Under the pieces are notes generated by a model that ran no database searches, was not told the DNA's origin, and saw only the letters and a program-made list of their open reading frames with translations. Below are positions 59,877 through 64,000 of a stretch of 64,000 bases of DNA, in pieces. The translations under genes were made by a program, and so were the position numbers. Within the stretch, counting starts at the first letter, position 1. Each line of letters opens with the position of its first letter. Source of the DNA: Sweltsa coloradensis (taxonomy: Eukaryota; Arthropoda; Insecta; Plecoptera; Chloroperlidae); assembly GCA_024449915.1 (NCBI GenBank), contig JAMZAV010000815.1, positions 124,001-188,000 of the forward strand, read 5' to 3'.

Positions 59877-61067
59877 AATACATATTTATAATGTAATGCC
59901 GGTTTCATCGATAGAGGTAGCTCACGCTCTCACTCGCGAGACACGATTCTTCAGAGGTCGTTACTATCCTCAGCCATAGGTAATTCTGACACAAGGTTTT
60001 TTTATAAGGTTTTCCTCAGTCCAATAGCGATTGTTGTAATTGGATGAGCGAAGCGTTTGGATTTAGATACTTTTCTTGACAAAACTATAGAGCCCGGCTT
60101 GACTCACTCAGGAGCCGCAGGTTCCCGTCCCCTGAATCTATACCTGTTTATAATGTAATGCCGGTTTCATCGATAGAGGTAGCTCACGCTCTCACTCGCG
60201 AGACACGATTCTTCAGAGGTCGTTACTATCCTCAGCCATAGGTAATTCTGACACAAGGTTTTTTTATAAGGTTTTCCTCAGTCAAATAACGATTGTTGTA
60301 ATTGGATGAGCGAAGCGTTTGGCTTTAGATAATTTTCTTGACAAAACTATAGAGCCAGGCTTGACTCACTCAGGAGCCGCAGGTTCCCGTCCCCTGAATC
60401 TATACCTGTTTATAATGTAATGCCGGTTTCATCGATAGAGGTAGCTCACGTTCTACTCGTGAGACACGAACTAAGAGGTCGTACTGTCCTCAGCCATAGG
60501 TAATCCTGACACAAGTTTTTTTAAGGTTTACCCCAGTCAAATAGCGATTGTTGTAATTGGATGAGCGAAGCGTTTGGCTTTAGATAATTTTCTTGACAAA
60601 ACTATAGAGCCATGCTTGACTCACTCAGGAGCCGCAGGTTCCCGTCCCCTGAATCTATACCTGTTTATAATGTAATCCCGGTTTCATCGATAGAGGTAGC
60701 TCACGCTCTCACTCGCGAGACACGAACTAAGAGGTCGTACTGTCCTCAGCCATAGGTAATCCTGACACAAAGTTTTTTAAGGTTTTCCCCAGTCCAATAG
60801 CGATTGTTGTAATTGGATGAGCGAAGCGTTTGGATTTAGATACTTTTCTTGATAAAACTATAGAGCCAGGCTTGACTCACTCAGGAGCCGCAGGTTCCCG
60901 TCCCCTGAATCTATACCTGTTTATAATGTAATGCCGGTTTCATCGATAGAGGTAGCTCACGTTCTACTCGTGAGACACGAACTAAGAGGTCGTACTGTCC
61001 TCAGCCATAGGTAATCCTGACACAAGTTTTTTTAAGGTTTTCCCCAGTCAAATAGCGATAGTTGTAA
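59798..61067. repeat. tandem array of ~256-bp units, five copies
   Basis: Each unit starts TTGGATGAGCGAAGCGTTTG (60040, 60302, 60557, 60813), with periods of 262, 255 and 256. The final unit runs to 61067 (255 bases). The first copy (59798-60039) lacks its leading HINE-like part. Units contain CAGGAGCCGCAGGTTCCCG with CCCCTG (the hAT right end), CCGGTTTCATCGATAGAGGT and CTCAGCCATAGGTAAT. The first two units share CACGATTCTTCAGAGGTCG; later ones have ACACGAACTAAGAGGTCG, showing an ordered expansion. Confidence 0.92.
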
Positions 61068-61816
61068 TTGGATGAGCGAAGCGAAGACTTCAATTTCACT
61101 TTCGTTTTTTTTTCACTTACGTTACCCCAAGAAAAATAGCTCGTGTGTTTTGTTTTTTTTAGGTTTTTGTCTGTTTGTTCGCTCTCTACCGGGCAAACGG
61201 CATATGCGATCTTGATGAAAATTGGAGGGGACCTTCGAAATCTCTGAACTTAGACCTGCCACGTTTTTGGGTATAATCGATCAAATATTTCTTATGATTA
61301 TCGTACTTTTATGATTTTTTTCAATTTTTAATGAGATATTTTCGTGATATTTGGCAAACAGCTACTCCGATATTGATGAAACTTTATGGGAACGTTTAAA
61401 GTCACTGAAATGATATATGTTTTGATTTTAGAGACATCTGAAAAAAATATTTCCAATAGAAATCGTACATTTACGATTTTTCCCTTTTTTTAATACGATA
61501 TTTTCGTGATATTTGGGCCGATTCTGACCAAACGGGTGGGGCTACAACGTTCATATTTTACATTGACATAAAGATTATGGTGATGTAGTGCCTTGCCTCT
61601 TGAAGGAAAAAGTGGAAAAAGTTTGTCAAAATTCATAGAAATAAAGGTTTTAATATAAGCCTTTTACAGGTGTAAGCTTATAATTAACAAGTAATATCAA
61701 GTACCTATAGAAAAAGTAATGAGATTCCACTTAAAAACGTAATCATTGTACTGAAATATTCCAAAAAAAGCTCATTCATCAACGCGACTGGAAAAGGCGT
61801 TCGTGAAACGGCCTAG
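61068..61816 (+). mobile_element. Helentron-like element (HINE), copy D
   Basis: It begins TTGGATGAGCGAAGCGAAGA, directly continuing the tandem array. It ends AGCTCATTCATCAACGCGAC, then AAGGCGTTCGTGAAACGGCC and CTAGT. It belongs to a subfamily distinct from copies A-C, with GTCTGTTTGTTCGCTCTCTA instead of the CCGGCTAAACCGATAC start, but shares AATCTCTGAACTTAGA. Non-coding. Confidence 0.8.
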
Positions 61817-61824
61817 TTATTCCT

Positions 61825-62300
61825 CTAAAATAGCCAGTTCACATTCCCTCCGAACTATCTTCACATCTTATCCCTAGCCAGTCCGAACCAGGGGTTTCCT
61901 CGTCCAATTAGTAAATCTCGCAATTCCAATGCATTTAATCATGTTCAAAATATGCACGAATAGATTTAATTAATTATTTATTTGTTTGTCATTGAAAATG
62001 ATTCGTTATAACAATTAGAAATATCTCAATGAACATATCCTTTAAAATCACAGAATTGTGTGTAAAAGTAATGAAATACTTACATTACTAGTACTACCTA
62101 ATTTAAATATACAAAATACAATATACCTAAATATAAACAATAGAGTATAATAACGAAATATGATATAACATATAAAAAAGTAAAACAGAATAAAATCAAC
62201 ATTAAAACAATACAAATAAAAGAAAATAATGAACTAAAAAAAAATTAAAAAAATATAACACAATATGAAGATAATGAAGTGTCAATAAGACAAATAATAA
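61825..62300. other. very AT-rich non-coding DNA
   Basis: Nothing recognised. The last 250 bases are almost purely A/T with short A-runs. Confidence 0.5.
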
Positions 62301-62681
62301 GAATAACCCAGCAAACACATAAGTTACGGTAGAGTGATGGCTGCGTGCTGGCACTTCTGGCCACTGTGGCCACTGGCTGGCCAGCAGTGAGAAGGTGTCA
62401 GCCTGTCACTGGCACACCGTCTGAAGGCTGGCCAGAACAAAAACAACCCCAGCCCGGTGTTGGTTGGCCGCTGTCGTGTTTATGTCGTTTTGCCGCCACA
62501 GGCGTGAAGATGGCTGGCCATCACTTTGCCGGCTGCCGGTTGGCCAGCAGTGTAAATGTGTTGGCTCATCACTAGAAAACCGTCTTCCGGCTAAACATAT
62601 TTTAACAATCACCCATCCAGTGAAAGTCGATTTGCTATTGTATGTATAGGTGATTATTCCCTCAACACAGCAAGCTTCTTC

Positions 62682-62756
62682 CGTGGCCCAACGGTTAGAG
62701 GCTAGGCTTACAGATGGAGAGTCGCCCTGCTGGACCGAGATCGAGACACCTAACTT
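62682..62756 (+). repeat. tRNA-like SINE head inside the MITE
   Basis: GTGGCCCAACGGTTAGAGGC is a good A-box region, and GACCGAGATCGAGACACC about 45 bases later sits where a B box should be, though it is degenerate. The downstream ~190 bases up to 62930 lack the GGCTGGCC words, so a SINE probably inserted here. Confidence 0.5.
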
Positions 62757-62935
62757 GAAACTTTATAATTACTTGCAAATAATACATGTTGTGTATCACC
62801 CTACAGATATTCGACTGGTGTCAGAAATTAAGACGAAATACCTTTGTGAGACCGATATTATAACAATTATACTTATTATTTTAATTTTTTTGTTTACATA
62901 TTTAGATACCAGATCGCGCTGGTTCCAATGATTTC

Positions 62936-63203
62936 CAAGCAAACACGAATTGATGGGCCATAAGTGGCCCGCAAGCGGCTGGCCAGTTCAGTTCTGGCCA
63001 GCCGCTTGCGGGTCGGCATCTTTGGCCATTTGCCGGTTAAGGGCCGGAAGTGAGCCACAAGTGACGGCCGGCTGATGGCCGGTGGGACAAAATCAGAGCG
63101 AGCCGTAACTGGCCAAAGATGCCGGCCCGCAAGCGGCTGGCCAGTTCAGTTCTGGCCAGCCGCTTGCGGGCCACTTAGGGCCCATCAATTCGTGTTTGCT
63201 GGG
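62936..63203. repeat. nested palindromes
   Basis: Outer arms of about 95 bases (62936-63030 and 63107-63203) are inverted copies. They begin CAAGCAAACACGAATTGATG on the left and end with the complement on the right. Each arm contains its own perfect hairpin, AAGCGGCTGGCCAG...CTGGCCAGCCGCTT. The structure could extrude as a three-way or four-way junction. Its left edge resembles the terminal repeat, so it could also be an independent 268-base element. Confidence 0.85.
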
Positions 63204-63420
63204 TAAGATGCTTGAGTGATGTCTACTTATTTGTAGCCCGAGCTAGTTCTTAAATTTAAAATGCTTTGACATTGAGGGACTTTGGGATCTAGAGGAAGTT
63301 TCCTCCGCAGTCTCTTAGTCGTCTAGCTCTAGCACGAGAATATAACGACAGCCTGTAAGCTTCTGTTCATGCAAACGAAGCATCAATGTAGCCGCAAATA
63401 GGCATTGATTTTGTAATTGA

Positions 63421-63675
63421 ATTTTCCCAGAGTTTCCTTTTCCTAGAGATTTATCATATTTCACATCATTATGCAAAAACACTTTTCTACAACAAATATT
63501 CTTATCTGACGCTGGTTATTTCCACATCCAAGAACTCATATCCTCTATACGCCTAACAATGCGTGAGCTACGTCCCCCCGAAGAACTGTGGGTCGTCTAC
63601 CATGACGACCAGGCTCCGAGGGTGATGAAACACAAATACACCACTGACGACCGCGTAACTAGGATAATATTATAA
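63421..63675 (+). CDS. coding-like open segment, possible exon, unassigned
   Basis: One frame is open for 84 codons and ends at TAA. Its last third is clearly richer in G+C than the flanks and reads MRELRPPEELWVVYHDDQAP then RVMKHKYTTDDRVTRIIL. A 3' splice site may lie at ...CACATCCAAG (about 63531) and a 5' splice site at CGC|GTAACT (about 63653). No family is recognised. Confidence 0.3.
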   Translation: MFPEFPFPRDLSYFTSLCKNTFLQQIFLSDAGYFHIQELISSIRLTMRELRPPEELWVVYHDDQAPRVMKHKYTTDDRVTRIIL

Positions 63676-63679
63676 TAAC

Positions 63680-64000
63680 AAGGTCGATTGCCTATCGATT
63701 AGCTTGTAGACACCTTGCATTGCTACCTCAAAACCTTCCACTGAAGTTGGTTTCAAAGTGCTAAATACAAGTAGCGTTTTATGCGTAGTCTATCTCATTA
63801 TATCGGCCGTTAGTAAAAGGCAGTTGATTTATATTCTAAGAATTGATTTTACGTCCAATTCTTCCCATTGTCATGATGTCTTTTCAAGTAGTTGATGCAG
63901 GGTTTATATCTCATTTGCCCCATTTTCACATTATTTATTAGGTCAGCGTTATTCTTGACTATTCGTTCACATGGGTTAGTGCTATCGTGTGGCAATAATT
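63680..64000. other. non-coding or unresolved edge sequence
   Basis: Nothing recognised in the last 320 bases. Confidence 0.4.

Larger units (their letters stand above)
62307..63203. mobile_element. TAA-flanked MITE with GGCTGGCC repeats (Harbinger-like)
   Basis: The left end CCCAGCAAACAC and the right end GTGTTTGCTGGG are perfect 12-base inverted repeats. They are flanked by TAA at 62304-62306 and 63204-63206, a 3-bp target duplication as made by PIF/Harbinger transposases. Both halves are full of GGCTGGCC and TGGCCA words. The plus frame at 62345-62575 merely reads through these. A tRNA-like head lies in the middle. Confidence 0.75.

Noticed and set aside
62345..62575. 76-codon plus-strand ORF rich in Gly-Trp-Pro
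   Set aside because: Its composition follows from the GGCTGGCC repeats of the MITE; both strands are equally open.

Overview
This window looks like a stretch of an animal (metazoan) nuclear genome. It is AT-rich and gene-poor, has spliceosomal splice-site signals and polymerase III type retroposons, and is crowded with cut-and-paste and rolling-circle transposon remnants. No operons, rRNA operon or CRISPR array are visible. The organism cannot be fixed from the sequence. Two full-length 5S-rRNA-headed SINEs, many hAT-type MITEs and a great excess of the 8-mer TAGGCCTA fit a marine invertebrate, possibly an invertebrate deuterostome, but that is inference.

Two genes can be called with confidence. 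On the minus strand at 26602-27519 is the first coding exon of a class V (ATP10-like) P4-ATPase phospholipid flippase. It has a clear 3' splice site upstream, a 5' splice site downstream and an in-frame stop just before the start codon. The rest of that gene was not found in the 26.6 kb to its left, and a GC-richer block at 31.9-32.3 kb may hold its promoter and non-coding first exon. On the plus strand at 35995-37323 is a complete, uninterrupted 442-codon Rab GDP dissociation inhibitor (GDI), with a possible short intron in its 5' UTR. Both products act in vesicle membrane biology, but nothing in the sequence links them functionally.

The rest is mostly mobile-element fossil record. 0-12 kb: unique AT-rich DNA with a tRNA-like SINE head, a 57-bp tandem duplication, a possible retropepsin relic and one TTAA-flanked MITE. 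12-16 kb: SINE fragments, a hAT MITE and a 1-kb foldback element with long inverted repeats. 19-26 kb: a 3.5-kb terminal-inverted-repeat transposon carrying a broken transposase-like tail and a Helentron-like (HINE) insertion. 27.8-35.5 kb: a 5S-SINE split by a hAT MITE with perfect target duplications, two long palindromes and two more HINEs. 37.9-47.5 kb: hAT elements, a second 5S-SINE, two different MITEs that abut at one shared TTAA-like target, and a LINE tail interrupted by a hAT MITE. 50-58 kb: small palindromic MITEs, microsatellites, a GC-rich block with a CTCF-like motif and more TTAA MITEs. 59-63.2 kb: a hAT end amplified into a ~256-bp tandem array that runs straight into a HINE, then a TAA-flanked element with nested GGCTGGCC palindromes. 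63.4-63.7 kb: an unassigned coding-like segment.

All coordinates of repeat ends come from reading matching ends by eye. Family names for repeats rest on end structure and target-site duplications, not on database comparison.
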